Positions 11,785 through 22,940 of a stretch of 64,000 bases of DNA are shown here, piece by piece (position 1 is the stretch's first letter; each line of letters begins with the position of its first letter). A program made the position numbers and the translations under genes. This DNA comes from Pleurotus ostreatus/Saccharomyces cerevisiae fusant. Its lineage: Eukaryota > Opisthokonta. The notes below the pieces were generated by a model. That model had not been told where the DNA came from, did not search any database, and worked only from the letters and a program-made list of their open reading frames with translations. Where the stretch lies: assembly GCA_024196135.1 (NCBI GenBank), contig JAMQCK010000058.1, positions 1 through 64,000 on the forward strand, in the 5' to 3' direction.

Positions 11785-12772
11785 ATGTAAGAAATGAAAA
11801 TCCAAGGAATACAATCACATAAGCATGTGTCACTGTAACGCGTTACATTCATTCCGACACGTGCATCCGGCAGCGGGCGTGAAAGCAACCTTGGTCTTGA
11901 CCTCCATCTGGACTGCTGAATCTCCTACAGCGCGCTCTCTGACCTCTTTCTTGAGACGACATTCTACAACTTGCTTCTGTTCTTCTTTAAATATTCCATC
12001 CTCGAGACTGTTATCGACCTCTGCCTCGAAAAGGTCTGTACCCGGCTGTCGTCTTGGATTGGGGATATGTCAAAGTCTTTTCATATGGCTCCAAGATGCA
12101 TACTTTGTTCCTCCCTTGCCCCATCACCAGGCCGTCTACTCAAGCAGCGTCCGCCATACAATCTCCAGTTGACCCCATCTTATCTGCCATGAGTCCGCCC
12201 AGAAGTCCTTGAAAGAGGAAACAGCACAAACACGCGCGCAAACTGACATGGGCGCTCGAGGCAGCTTCTATGACGCGGTGGCGCCTCTTCTGGAACGCGT
12301 AGGCGTCTCTCATCGGCACGCGTAGGCGGCTCTCGTCGGCACGCGATGAAGCTATACACCGACACGCGCGAAGATGCCATCGGGGACGATCTGGTAGGCG
12401 CGCGCCTGTCTCCTCCGCCCACACACCATGTCCTGCTCGTGCCGCTGTGCGCAACAGCCTGCCTCATAGTGAGTCACTCGCCGCGTGCTTCCGTTGTTTT
12501 TCATCCCAGTCGGTGAACGCTGACCGTTGATCTCCTCGCTCTCTATTCCTCGCGCCTCCTCCTTATTCCCCACCTCTCAATCCGAGTTGACGCGCTCCTT
12601 ACTCCTGGACCCATGCTGACGCGCTCTCCCATCCAGCTCCCCGCCCCCGGCGTACAGTTCGCAGTCGCGGGCCGCGCAGACCGAGACGACACCAGAGGCT
12701 GCCAGTACAAGCGCGTCTACGCCCCACCCTGTCAGGCCCGACAAACACCTTACCTGGATCAACACGCCATGT
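11785..12772. other. No supported gene
   Basis: Short frames on both strands have no signature. Around 12298-12345 a short motif of the type CGTAGGCG-CTCTC-TCGGCACGCG occurs twice in tandem. The last 150 bases are the probable promoter and leader of the membrane-protein gene at 12773. Confidence 0.4.
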
Positions 12773-13976
12773 ATGCGCGCCCTCATCCCCTGCGCCCTCG
12801 TGCTTGTTCTCGTCTCCGTGGTCGTCACCATATACACCCTCTCCCTCATCTTCGGCATACTCTACCGCCTCTTCGCGACGCCTTCGCCCGACGTTTACTG
12901 GGCGCTCCCCCTCGTTCCCGAGGCGGACTGCATGGGATACGGGATGCGCGCATATACGGCAACGCTTGTCATCGAGCCCGCACCGGGCGCGACCACTGAG
13001 CATGCGCCGGACGCACCGAATGAGGGGCTTAGTGGTGCATTCAGCGCGCCGTCAGGTTCGGCGGCGTCAAGTCTGCCGAAAGGCTGGCATAGGATGTGCA
13101 TGAACGACGCGCCGGCCGTGGAGGTGACGGGAAAGGTGCTGAAGAGGCCGACGTGGTGCGATATGCGGGAGGTGCGTCCTGAACGATTGGACGCGATCAT
13201 GTGTAGCAGCGTATGGTGTCTGATTCGTCAACAGGACAGCAACATCGTAGGTCACTGGGTCGTCGACTACGGCGAGCCGGAGTGCGTCAGCAGTTGGGGC
13301 TGGTTCGCGGACAAGGTGCGTGTTCTTCTCCCTTTTTACCTCGGCCCTCTCATCATTTCGTGCGTTGACAACCTCCTTGAAGGGCTGCACGGCCGAGGGC
13401 TCGGGGCTGCGCGTACGTCGGCGTCGCTCTCATCAAAATAAGCGACTACTCACGCTCCTTTCCTCTCCTCTGCCCTCCGCCTTCCACTCTCCTCTCTCTT
13501 CCTCTCTTCCCCTCTCACCCGTCTTATCACCCGTCCCTTCCCACCCAGACCTTCGAATCCGACCTCCACGGCCGCCTCGACGCCGGCGCCTGGCGCGACA
13601 TGTGCCGCCGGACGCCCGCCATCGTGCGCGGGGTGAAGTTCGCGGGCGCTATGCGGTGTTATAATCGGGTGAGTAGGTAGTCTCTGTGTGGGGTGGGATA
13701 GCGCTACGAGTGACGGTTTCTTGGGCGGGAGTGAATGGGAGGGTGCTCGTGGCGGTTATCGACGGCCGAGATTCCTGATCGTTATAAGGTGGTTTGACGC
13801 CTGACCGTCCATGTGTCCCCCACGATTTGCGGCGAAGCTCGACCTTCTGTCGTGAACTTCTCGCCAACTTCCCAGCGGCGCTTCTTTCTATCCCGAGAAG
13901 GCTCTGACAACTCCCACAGGATAACGAAGGAATCTGGGGCGCCTGGGATATCGAAGACAAGAGCTGCGCTTCCTGA
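12773..13976 (+). CDS. Membrane-anchored protein with two Cys/Trp modules
   Basis: Three exons, 12773-13315, 13549-13668 and 13920-13976, total 720 nt (239 residues). Residues about 5-28 form one hydrophobic helix near the N-terminus that looks like a signal anchor, so the rest is probably lumenal or extracellular. The body carries one module twice: WHRMCMNDAPAVEVTG with a later GHWVVDYGEPEC, then WRDMCRRTPAIVRG with GIWGAWDIEDKSC at the end. Each module has a W-x-x-MC start, a P-x-x-V-x-G turn, an internal Cys and a G-x-W-x-x-x-D-x-E-x-x-C close, which suggests disulfide-bonded repeats. The second module is interrupted by an intron before its closing half. I know of no named function. Confidence 0.75.
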
Positions 13977-14454
13977 GCGCTACACTGGGCTACAATATGC
14001 GGAAACCTTTCATGCGCTTACGCTTCTATGCACGTCTTTATGCCGCCTGTGCATGCCTTTATGCTCGTCGGGTTGTAATCCAGGCAATCCCTTCTCATGG
14101 TTGCGAAATGGAGGTCTGCGTTGAGACCCTCGTTTGTTCGGGCATAAAGGCTGGTCCATCAACATGCAGCATCTTTACGATGGAATCTCGGACGCCGGAC
14201 TTCGTCGTCGTTCCGGCTCTAAGCTTCGAGCGTCTTCGCAGTGTAGAAGATCTTCGGGTCTTCGAGCGCTCGAAGAATTTCGGGCGGGCTGTGCGGTTCT
14301 CTCTTGATTCTTCCTCGTCTTCTTCTTCTAGTTCGAGGCGCTTTGCGCGCTCGTCTGTGCTTTCATGTCTTCTGCGCCTTATCCACATCGAATTCCAACT
14401 GTCGCGTGAGACGCTGACGCTATTATCAAATGGAGTCAGGCGCTTCTGTAGGCG
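13977..14454. other. Upstream region of the F-box gene, no gene seen
   Basis: The frame at 13997-14461 is rich in Ser and Arg, lacks splice or family evidence and overlaps the promoter of the next gene. Confidence 0.4.
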
Positions 14455-14462
14455 TATATAAG
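14455..14462 (+). promoter_or_regulatory. TATA box of the F-box gene
   Basis: TATATAAG lies 90 bp upstream of the ATG at 14545, a normal distance for a fungal core promoter. A run of eight G follows it directly. Confidence 0.65.
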
Positions 14463-14544
14463 GGGGGGCGGCTGTAGGGCCTCTTTGGCCACCAATCTTT
14501 CTGACATTTGCGTGTGAGGGTCACCTCGACGCTCTCAAATCGAT

Positions 14545-16200
14545 ATGTCAAAGTTATCGGCCCTTCCAGACGAACTACTGGTCATCATCTTTGACTTCAT
14601 CGCCGGTCCTGATGTTGGCGAAAAGGACGTCGACGGCGGAGGCGCTGACGACAAGGAAGCTCGCGAAGCCCTCCGACTCGCGTACACATGCAACCGTCTG
14701 TACAGCATCGGAATTGAGGTCGTCTGGAAAACGGTCAGATCTCATAGACGGGTGCCCCGGCTTCTGAAACTTTATGATAGTGACAAGGTACGTATCCATA
14801 GAGTCACGACTGTCCCACCTTTCTCACCACTCTATAATCTGCTTCAGATAACTGCAGAACGTCTTGGTGAACGACTTAATCAGGTCCGTGTATTCCGCGC
14901 GGTGCTCAAGGCTCAGCCGAACGTCCTCAATGCCATCCGACCTCACCATGTCCTTCCGTCTATATGTGGCAGGGGTGTCACCTTCCCGAACCTTCGAGTC
15001 CTCGAATTGTCTATACAGAACACGAAAGGTGTCACAGAGCACAACTATCAGAACTTAGTCATTCCCCTTCTCTCCCCCGAATTGAAGAGAATGAAAGTCA
15101 AGACTGGAAATGGTGCATTTCATATGCATGACATGTACAGATGCATCGCTCGACGGTCACCGGCGTTGAAGGAATTATCCTTATCCTCGACCAGCGCTGG
15201 CCTAGCCGCAGCTCATTCTCTGACGATCGACACGCTCTGTCTGCAGGAGCTGCACGACGTTTGCGATGTCGCCGCCATTGGTTCAATTTCTGGCCTGAAA
15301 AGTTTGGTAATAACTAAGCAGACGATTAGTCCACTGGTACGCTGGGCTACCGTCAATGAGCGTTCATCTCAGATGTCCAAAAATTCGTTTCCCGACCTTG
15401 TCAATCTCGAGATAACCGCAAGCAATATCAATGCACTCCAGGGCCTGGTCATGACGCTACCTATCGTGAAGCCTTCCGTGTGCACCTTGCTTATTCTTCG
15501 CTCTGACAAGGACTGGGCCAAAATATTCGAACTGCTCGAGGCGCGCATCGCTCCTATCAACCTGAACAAGCTCGAACTGTGGTTTGGGTCCGAAACCTCG
15601 CGCTCGGATAATGACTATACGGGATGGCGTGACACGGGCCTCGCACCGGGCCACCTACAACGCCTTTCGCCCTTCAGAAATCTACGCCACTTCCATTTCT
15701 CTGCGAGCAATATCGACGGCTTCCAAATTAATGCGAGAGATCAAGACATTGAATCTCTTGCTATGAGTTTCCCAAGACTAGTCGCTCTCATCCTGGAGGG
15801 ATGTCCTACGCAAACGACCTCGAAAATAACACTGATGGCGCTCGAGTATCTGGCAACGTATCTTGAGCCAAGTTGCGCGCCCCTTGATCTGCAGTTACCT
15901 TTGTCGGCCGTTCAATTCCCTGGGAACCACACCGCCTGTCTCAGAAATTTGAAGAATCGCACGGTAGACTTGGACCTTCCTAATGATCTGCTTCCCATCC
16001 TTCCAAATGTCGAAGCTGTCTTCAGATATTTGACAGATGTGATGCCGAGAATCAGAAGCTTGGAATTCAAGAAGAGATACAAGGTAGTGTCCCAAGAGGG
16101 GAAGAAGCGCAGAGAGCGTTGGACTTCGTTGACTAGTCATGTCAATAGTCGAGTGGACGGCATGCACTGGCCTGTCGAATATGTCGAAGATAATAACTAG
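14545..16200 (+). CDS. F-box protein with leucine-rich region
   Basis: The protein opens with a clear F-box core (residues about 4-20: LSALPDELLVIIFDFIAG). Irregular leucine-rich segments follow (FPNLRVLELSI, LKELSLSSTS, LEGCP), the usual layout of basidiomycete F-box proteins that recruit substrates to SCF ubiquitin ligases. The uninterrupted frame has 551 codons, but 14788-14847 is a perfect 60-nt intron (GTACGT donor, TTCAG acceptor) whose length is a multiple of three. I believe it is spliced, giving 531 residues. A short acidic loop (DGGGADDKEARE) splits the F-box helices. The substrate cannot be inferred. Confidence 0.85.
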   Translation: MSKLSALPDELLVIIFDFIAGPDVGEKDVDGGGADDKEAREALRLAYTCNRLYSIGIEVVWKTVRSHRRVPRLLKLYDSDKVRIHRVTTVPPFSPLYNLLQITAERLGERLNQVRVFRAVLKAQPNVLNAIRPHHVLPSICGRGVTFPNLRVLELSIQNTKGVTEHNYQNLVIPLLSPELKRMKVKTGNGAFHMHDMYRCIARRSPALKELSLSSTSAGLAAAHSLTIDTLCLQELHDVCDVAAIGSISGLKSLVITKQTISPLVRWATVNERSSQMSKNSFPDLVNLEITASNINALQGLVMTLPIVKPSVCTLLILRSDKDWAKIFELLEARIAPINLNKLELWFGSETSRSDNDYTGWRDTGLAPGHLQRLSPFRNLRHFHFSASNIDGFQINARDQDIESLAMSFPRLVALILEGCPTQTTSKITLMALEYLATYLEPSCAPLDLQLPLSAVQFPGNHTACLRNLKNRTVDLDLPNDLLPILPNVEAVFRYLTDVMPRIRSLEFKKRYKVVSQEGKKRRERWTSLTSHVNSRVDGMHWPVEYVEDNN

Positions 16201-16802
16201 AACTCGGATCGCAGCTTGCCCCTGGTCCATCGTCTACTATACATGGCTGGCTACCAAAATCGAACCCGCGGAATGGTAAGTTGAATATGCGGGACGGCGT
16301 AATGGCCTGAGAAATAGGTTCAGATTCTTCCCGCCCAACTTGCTCGTGACGTCCTCCGCCCTCTTCGTCAGTGCGCGCCGCTATGAGACGTAGGTCCATG
16401 CTAAGGTTACGCGCACTCATGGCCTCAGCGCGCTCTTTATCAGAATAGACTTGAATGTATTTATTTTTCAGCGAAGTTGAACTTCGCACGTGAGCCGCGC
16501 GGAACAAGCCGATAGCACGCGGCCGAGGCGGTCCAGAAGCTTTGATCGCCGCCGCCATGTGCTCGACGCGCCCTCGGTGATGTTCTGATGTTGATGGAAC
16601 CCGAGGCGCGCTGCGCTTGTTTTTCTGCCTATCTTTCCCCCTCGTCTTCAGCTCGAACTGAAGGTGTTGAGTGACCTCCGTACCCTAGGCGGATCCCCCT
16701 CCGGAACCGCCCATTGCGTCGTCTCGTATCTCCCCTTCGCCGGAGTCCCCTCTCACTCACTCCTGCCCGACTTAACGACGACGCGCGCTCCCCTAAGCGA
16801 AG
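16201..16802. other. Intergenic, no supported gene
   Basis: Between two plus-strand genes. Only shadow frames are seen; the right half is the promoter and leader of the BTB gene. Confidence 0.5.
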
Positions 16803-17867
16803 ATGTCTATAGCCTCGGGATCGTCCACCCCCGTGACGCGGTTGGGAACCCCCCTTAGCAGGACGAGCACCCCGCTGGCGCGCGTCGCGGAATTGACTCG
16901 CGTCGAGGACTTGTGGTTCCCGGACGGCCAGCTCATCGTCCACGCTGGCGATCGCATCTTCCGTGTACGCGCAGAAGTACTCGAACAGCAGTCACCTGCA
17001 CTTCGAGGCATCCTCGCAGTCCGGCAAGCCAACAGTCACTCCGAACACTACGAGGGGTTGCCAGTCCTACCTCTGAGTGACCAACCCGACCAGGCTGAGC
17101 ATTATCTGCGCGCTATATTCCATCCCGAGTACGTTCTCCTCTCATACATCCTTCTTCTGCCAACTTGACCGAACTCACCCAGAACCTTTCCCCCACCTCC
17201 CCAAGCTGTGACCTTCGACACACTCGATGCCGTCCTACGCCTAAGCCACAAATACGACTCCGCAGGCCTCCGCGCGCGCGGCATGCAGCACCTCGCCACC
17301 CTCTTCGCCACCGACGTTGCCTCCCTCACCCCCGACACCACCTGCTCCCTCGCCGACGCCGACGACACCGCCGCCTTCCTCGCCCGCGCCCTTGCCCTCA
17401 TTCGCGACACCCGCGCCGACTGGGCCCTCCCCCACGCGCTCTACGACCTGCACACCGTCGCCTGGGCGGACGCCAGCGACCTCGAGCACATCCCCGACGG
17501 CGTGCTCGCGCCCGCGGACTACGCGCACGCCTTCCGCGCGAGTCGCGCCGTCGTGGACTGGTGGCCCGCGGAGGACGTGCTGCTGTGCGAGGAGCGGTGC
17601 GCGAGGCGGCAGACGTGCGCGGAGATGCAGCGCGGGTTTTTGAGTGGGTATATGGATGAGTGGCGGACGGATCCGCTGCGGTTTTTTTGGCCGGAGGGGG
17701 CGGGGGAGGAGTATGTGCGGCAGTTGTGCGACTCGTGCGCGGCGACGGTGCGGTCAAGGCATGCGGGTCATTCGGTTGCGTTCTGGCAGGCGTTCCCGGC
17801 AGCGTTGAATCTACCAGGGTGGGATGTACTGTGGGGCATGAAAAGGCGCGATACAGATGGGCTTTAA
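16803..17867 (+). CDS. BTB/POZ-domain protein 1
   Basis: Two exons, 16803-17128 and 17183-17867, give 336 residues. Residues about 35-130 form the BTB fold: LWFPDGQLIVHAGDRIFRV, then SPALRGIL, PVLPLSD and LRLSHKYDS, the typical Agaricomycete BTB signature. The helical remainder ends in C-x-x-C (LCDSC) and FWQAFPAALNLPGWDVL, which BTB protein 2 (46561-47621) shares as LCQDC and FWAALPSTLGLDGWEVL. BTB domains dimerise and often bridge cullin-3; a role here is inference. The second exon is unusually GC-rich and creates long shadow frames on the other strand. Confidence 0.88.
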
Positions 17868-17999
17868 TGGAATTTGCTGAGAATGAAGTCAAGTCCAGAC
17901 AGATCCGTCTGCGTATTGTATAGTTGTAATGGATTCCTTGTACGACAGACCTGATTCCGAGGAGGTAGAAGGCAAAAAGTAGTGCTCCCACACACTTAG

Positions 18000-18083
18000 T
18001 GGACTTGCTGGGAATTGAACCCAGGACCTTTCGCAAGCCTCAAGCAATGCTAAGCGAACGTGCTACCACTGTACCACAAGCCC
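18000..18083 (-). tRNA. tRNA-Ala (AGC), intron-containing, copy 4
   Basis: Same mature sequence as copies 2 and 3 with a 12-nt intron, the shortest of the set; 72 nt remain. It lies downstream of the BTB gene in the opposite orientation. Confidence 0.94.
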
Positions 18084-18696
18084 ATGAAAGAGTGGAAAGA
18101 GTTGTCTCCTTGTGATTCCTAATCATGTACTGGCCTAAACCACAGCAGAACAGCCCTTACTCTTGACTTGTTCCAATGCCTACGAAGACAGAATTGTGAC
18201 GACCTCGAGCTTGCTACTATTCTATCGTCTATGCTCAGCAGATTCATATGGATCAGTACGTCTTGAAATGTGGCTCGTGGGAAACACACTGAAAGCACTC
18301 TTTCCCCACCATTTCGTTGCGAATACTGAGCACACTCAAAGTCTCTCGATTTCTCTGAATAACCGCCAGTTCCCAGCGCAAGGGTAAACAGAGTCCTACT
18401 TCCGGTTCACCACCAATGCAGCACAGCCTGGTCTATGAACCACGAGCGCACACCAAGCCGATCATCATGACGTTCGGTGCCAAGCTCGCAAGACTTCCAT
18501 CTGCTCTTGTTCTCTGCACACATCTTCCACGGCCTGGCGCCGGCTTGAGATAGCCAAGGAATCACCCCCGAAGACCATATTAGCGCACCCCGGACCTGTG
18601 GAAGTGCGCATCGTTCGTGAGAGTGCTACTGGATACCAGGTGCGCGATCCGTCTGTCTTCCCCCAACTTGCACTCATCCTCATCGCCCTAGATACC
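18084..18696. other. Intergenic, no supported gene
   Basis: No coding signal. The right end is the promoter of the senescence-domain gene. Confidence 0.5.
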
Positions 18697-18703
18697 TATA
18701 TAA
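18697..18703 (+). promoter_or_regulatory. TATA box of the senescence-domain gene
   Basis: TATATAA stands 45 bp before the ATG at 18742. The short distance implies a short leader. Confidence 0.6.
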
Positions 18704-18741
18704 CATCATCTTGTACGGACCTCAGTCATCCTGAACCCGCC

Positions 18742-20788
18742 ATGGCCGCCGTTTCCGTCCCTGAGGCCTTCATCCTCCTCACACTCCCCTCCGCGTCCCT
18801 CACGACCAACGGGTTCACGCACTCGGGAGACCTGCAGCTACAGCACATCACCGCCAACGTCCCCGATGAAAGCGGTGTCACCCATGAGGAGGTGTTCCTC
18901 GTCCTCCGCCTCCGCGAGCTCGAGATTGCCCTTGATCCCGATCGCCCGGTGTCCCTTAGCACCGCGGACCCTCACCGTCGAATATATACCTTCGGCTCCT
19001 CAACAGGTGACGCGGCAGAGGAGATGCAGCTCGCCGTCCCCGCTAGCACGCCCACCAACGACCTCGAGACGCTCGACACCGTGCTCGCGCAATACTTCGC
19101 TACCTTCAAGAACGAGGGCGCGCTGGCGATCGAGTCCATGACCGCCCTCCCGGAAACGCTGAACGGGGACGCCATGCGCCCGGTGCCGCATATCAACAGT
19201 GCGCAGGCGGACAAGCTGCGCGGGCATCTCGTGCTGGTGAACGAGGATAATGGGGAGATCGTCGGGCAGCTGGATCAGCGGCTCCCGGTGCGCGAGGACC
19301 CTGGGATGCGCGGGTCGAGGGATCCTGTCGTGGTCGAGGTTCCGGACGAGGCGGGGCTCTCCGAGCACGACGCGAATGCGAGGGAGTTGTTCGTCAGGGC
19401 TATCCCGCCCGAGCAGCAGAACTGGATGACGAAGGGCGCGGGCCTTGCGAGGTGCGTAGGATGTGCTTATCTGGCGACTTGTTCGTGGCTGATCAAGATG
19501 ATTTAGTTATGCTATCTCAACGGGCGCGTCACTCATCGCCAAGGGCATGGGCGTAGCAGCCGACTACTACGTCGCGCACGGTGCCAAGTCGCCTGACCAT
19601 CCTGACAACAGGGCCCTGACGAATGGTCAGTACCCAACCCATCTTGTACATAACACCGAGATTTACCATCGTCCACAGGCGCCGACGGCTCTTCTACCAA
19701 CGCCTTCGACGGCTCCTCCACGCCCACCGCCAAACCCGCGCTTCCACCCCGAACGACCTCGCGCACCATGACCATGCTCACGTCCCCACGCACGCGCCAG
19801 AACATGCAGCGCGCGCACAAGTACACGGGCACCGCCGTCAAGGCGAGCGCGAAGACGGTCGCGGCGGTCGACGACTTGATACGGCGAGCGGTTTACGGGA
19901 AGGAGAAGGCGGGCGCGAATTCCGCGTCTGGTGCGGCGGGGAAGGGCAAAGGGAAGCGGCTGGCCGCTGCGGCTGCGGCGAATAGTCAGTCTGCGCCGGC
20001 GGGGTCGGGGTATTCGACGCCAAGCGGTTATTCGACGCCGGGAGGTTACTCAACACCCCCTGCTGCTGCGTCGTCGACTTCGTTGGCGGCGCCGCCACCG
20101 TACAGCCCTGGGCAGGCCTATCTTGCGCCGGAGAAGCCTAAGCTGCCGCCTAGGCGTTCGCCTTCGCCGGGCGCTACTGGCTCCGTCCCGTACCCCGTGT
20201 ACACGTCGGGGAAGGGGGCGTCAGCGCCAGCGTCGCCCTACGCGACCAGTCCTGCCTCCTACGCACCAAGTTCAGTGCCGCCCTGGACATCGGGCCCGCC
20301 GTCGCCGCATCCGGGATACGGCGACGGGAAGGAGACGGGTCCGCCACCGCGGGGTACGTCTGGGCCTCCGCCAGGCGTCGCGGGTACGGGAGGGTCGGGA
20401 GCACCCGGCGCACCCCCGCCTCTCCCGCCGCGCGAGTTGAAGACGCGAGATCGGGTCCTGCTGTCTGCGGACCTTATTCTGTCGACCATCGACGACTCGA
20501 CGCGGCAGCTTATCGAGGCCGGGGTGGTCAACTTCGGGAAGGTTATGGGGCATCGGTGAGTCGCTGCGTTAACTGATCTGCGTTGGCCTGCATCGACTGA
20601 CGGTATGTTCTTGCAGGTACGGCAAAGACGCCGGGGAGACCTCCACCATGGCCGCGCGCACGGCACAGAACGTCGGGCTCGTGTATATCGACCTGTCGGG
20701 CCTGGGGCGCCGCGCGCTCATCAAGAGGGCGGGGAAGCACTATGTCAAGAGCAAGTTTGGCGGGAACACCAAGACTGAGAAGGCTTAG
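18742..20788 (+). CDS. Senescence/spartin-domain protein
   Basis: Four exons, 18742-19451, 19507-19625, 19679-20555 and 20617-20788, total 626 codons including stop (625 residues). The first 200 residues are a beta-rich N-terminal region. The core ASYAISTGASLIAKGMGVAADYY, later TRQNMQRAHKYTGTAVKASAKTV and the end VGLVYIDLSGLGRRALIKRAGK match the senescence domain of plant early-responsive-to-dehydration proteins and animal spartin, which bind lipid droplets and endosomal membranes. A Pro/Ser/Gly-rich insert of about 150 residues (repeated SGYSTPGGYSTP-type units) interrupts the domain between its helices. A role in lipid-droplet or membrane turnover is inferred from the family. Confidence 0.85.
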
Positions 20789-21253
20789 GGCGCTGCGCGG
20801 TGCGGGATGAGCGGTGTATGGTCGATATGCGAATTCTGTAGGATCAACGGACTCAAGGATAGGACTTCGAACCTTTGTATCGCGAGCAGGGAATCTGAGC
20901 GACGCCCGTTGGGAGAAGTGGTCGGGGGTATAGTGGTGAAAGTCTGTGCGGTGCGTACTTACTAGTCCAGAATCGATTGCACCTGCTTTGAGGCATCCGA
21001 TTGGGGGAGCGATGCAGCTCCGCCTTGTCTTGAGCGTCGAGGGGTGTTAATGTGCTTATTCAGGTGTCCCTTTACTTGCTGATCGTTCTTGGAAGGCACC
21101 AGAACTGTCTTTCAGACCGCCCGACTCCGCTCATACGATGGATAAATAACTCAACAAAGGCCAGAAGGTACAACGACCGGAATAAATGCTTCCCGTACAT
21201 TGACTTGAGGCTACATTACGCTTCAAGTACGATACACGGAACTGAATTATGGT
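20789..21253. other. Convergent intergenic region, no gene seen
   Basis: Lies between the 3' ends of the senescence-domain gene and the minus-strand F-box-like gene, so both untranslated ends should fall here. Confidence 0.5.
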
Positions 21254-22843
21254 TTACCATGGAAGAGCCTTTGCCTCTCCTTGAACCCGCGCACAACTTC
21301 TATCCAAAGACTCAGGGACGTCTCGACGGGTTCGTATGTCAACTGGACATTCTGGTTCTCCCCTGGTATGCAGAAGGAAGCGGGCGATCCCCACAAAGTC
21401 TCGAGTACCAATATGATTGAGGTCAGACGAGCACCGCGGTTCAATGCGCAAGTCGAGCGGTCTTCGAGAATTCACGAAACTAGGAGGTATAGTCGGCACT
21501 TCCGGTACTGAAAATCCCATCTCAAGCGTCTGCAGATGCTTCAGCTCGGTTATTAGAGCGGGAAGAACATCTAGGGTGACGTGAGATGGTATAAAGCGTC
21601 TGCCTAAGATGACAAGCACCTCAAGACATTTCCATCCGGGAACGAGTTCGAGAAGAGACGCATTGTCAAGGGTAACCTCATCGGATGTGGAGTCGATGCG
21701 AAGGACTCGTAGCTTGCTCAGAGCCTGCAGAGGCTGAAGGGTCACGGCGCAGATCGCACAGTGCCGGAAGTGTGCATCCAGCATGAGGGTCAGGGAGAAC
21801 GAGCGGAGATCCGATGGGCTTCCAGCGGTGAAGGGCTTGAGGATCTCTTCTATATCGACGTCTTCAGATCCCTCACCAGGGCAGATATTACGGGACGTGT
21901 CGAAGTATTTGTGGAGTACTGCGATATCAAGCTCTTTGCATGAGGCACTTGGAATGATCTTGAGGATGGCGAAGAGATCGCTCAATGCGCTGTACACTCG
22001 CACGGCTTTGAGCTCGGTCGACAGCACCCTTTCTGCGGAAACTCCAATAAGACTACGCATCTGGTCAGTGATGGACAGTGCCTCCAAGTTTTCCAAGCGG
22101 GCAATTTCGTCGAGATCGCACGGCGATATATCCTCGACATGCAATACCCGGAGGGTAGACTGCCATGCCTTTGGCCATTGACTCGAAAGCGATTCCGCTA
22201 AGAGAAGTTCACGATACTCCAAGCCTCTGACCTGAATGTGGCGCAATGTCGGAATGTGGCGAAGCGCGAAGGCGGCGAGATATCTGAACTCGGTGCGGGG
22301 GTACGTCCGTTCGCCATACTGCGTGGTGATGACTTTCTCCAAGTTCGGGAAGAAGGGGCGGTTGTTGCCTGGCACGAGAAGACCTTTGAATAGGCATTCG
22401 TATATTCCTTTCCCGGCTTGTATGTAAGCGATAGCGTCGGGCAGCCTGAGTTCCTTGACGTAGCTGGCAAGCACGCGTATATGATTGCGGTCGATGCGGC
22501 GCCCTTTGCTACGATCTCGCCACGTCTGTAGAGCGTTTCCCATATCAGTCAGTGTACACCATATATGTCTGACGGCGCTCACGTAGCGCCACATATCACT
22601 TTGATGGTACAGGCAACGGATTCTACTCTCCTTCACGGGAAGCAGTCGCAGGAAAGGGCGGAGAGTATCCGCATAATAGCCCCAGAGGTATCTTATTGCT
22701 GCACCGTGTGTCTGCCGGTATAGCAGGAGGCTGTGCAGGGCCTGCCTGCCCTCGTAGCTACGCTCGCCTGCGAGACACTTGCATATCATGTCCACAAGTT
22801 CCGGAATGGCGACATCGGGATTTCTAGTGACAAAGGGACTCAT
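21254..22843 (-). CDS. F-box-like protein with leucine-rich region
   Basis: A single uninterrupted frame of 529 residues. I start at the Met at 22843 (MSPFVTRNPDVAIPELVDMI) because it directly precedes a divergent F-box helix and follows a TATA box by 90 bp; the frame stays open further upstream without another good start. Leucine-rich steps follow (YVKELRLPD, LRHIQVRGLEYRELLL, LENLEALSIT, LRVLRIDST, LEVLVILG). It belongs to the large, fast-evolving F-box-like family of Agaricomycetes. It shares this architecture with the gene at 14545, but I see no close sequence identity between them. Confidence 0.75.
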   Translation of the reverse strand: MSPFVTRNPDVAIPELVDMICKCLAGERSYEGRQALHSLLLYRQTHGAAIRYLWGYYADTLRPFLRLLPVKESRIRCLYHQSDMWRYVSAVRHIWCTLTDMGNALQTWRDRSKGRRIDRNHIRVLASYVKELRLPDAIAYIQAGKGIYECLFKGLLVPGNNRPFFPNLEKVITTQYGERTYPRTEFRYLAAFALRHIPTLRHIQVRGLEYRELLLAESLSSQWPKAWQSTLRVLHVEDISPCDLDEIARLENLEALSITDQMRSLIGVSAERVLSTELKAVRVYSALSDLFAILKIIPSASCKELDIAVLHKYFDTSRNICPGEGSEDVDIEEILKPFTAGSPSDLRSFSLTLMLDAHFRHCAICAVTLQPLQALSKLRVLRIDSTSDEVTLDNASLLELVPGWKCLEVLVILGRRFIPSHVTLDVLPALITELKHLQTLEMGFSVPEVPTIPPSFVNSRRPLDLRIEPRCSSDLNHIGTRDFVGIARFLLHTRGEPECPVDIRTRRDVPESLDRSCARVQGEAKALPW

Positions 22844-22933
22844 GATGACGGAGACAAAGATGAGGCGACAATGGCGCCGAGGAGAAGATGCTGGGGTGCA
22901 GGGAAGAGAAGAATTACGCCGCAAGCGCTGGCC

Positions 22934-22940
22934 TTTATAT
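22934..22940 (-). promoter_or_regulatory. TATA box of the minus-strand F-box-like gene
   Basis: ATATAAA on the minus strand, about 90 bp before the ATG at 22843, supports that start codon. Confidence 0.55.
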
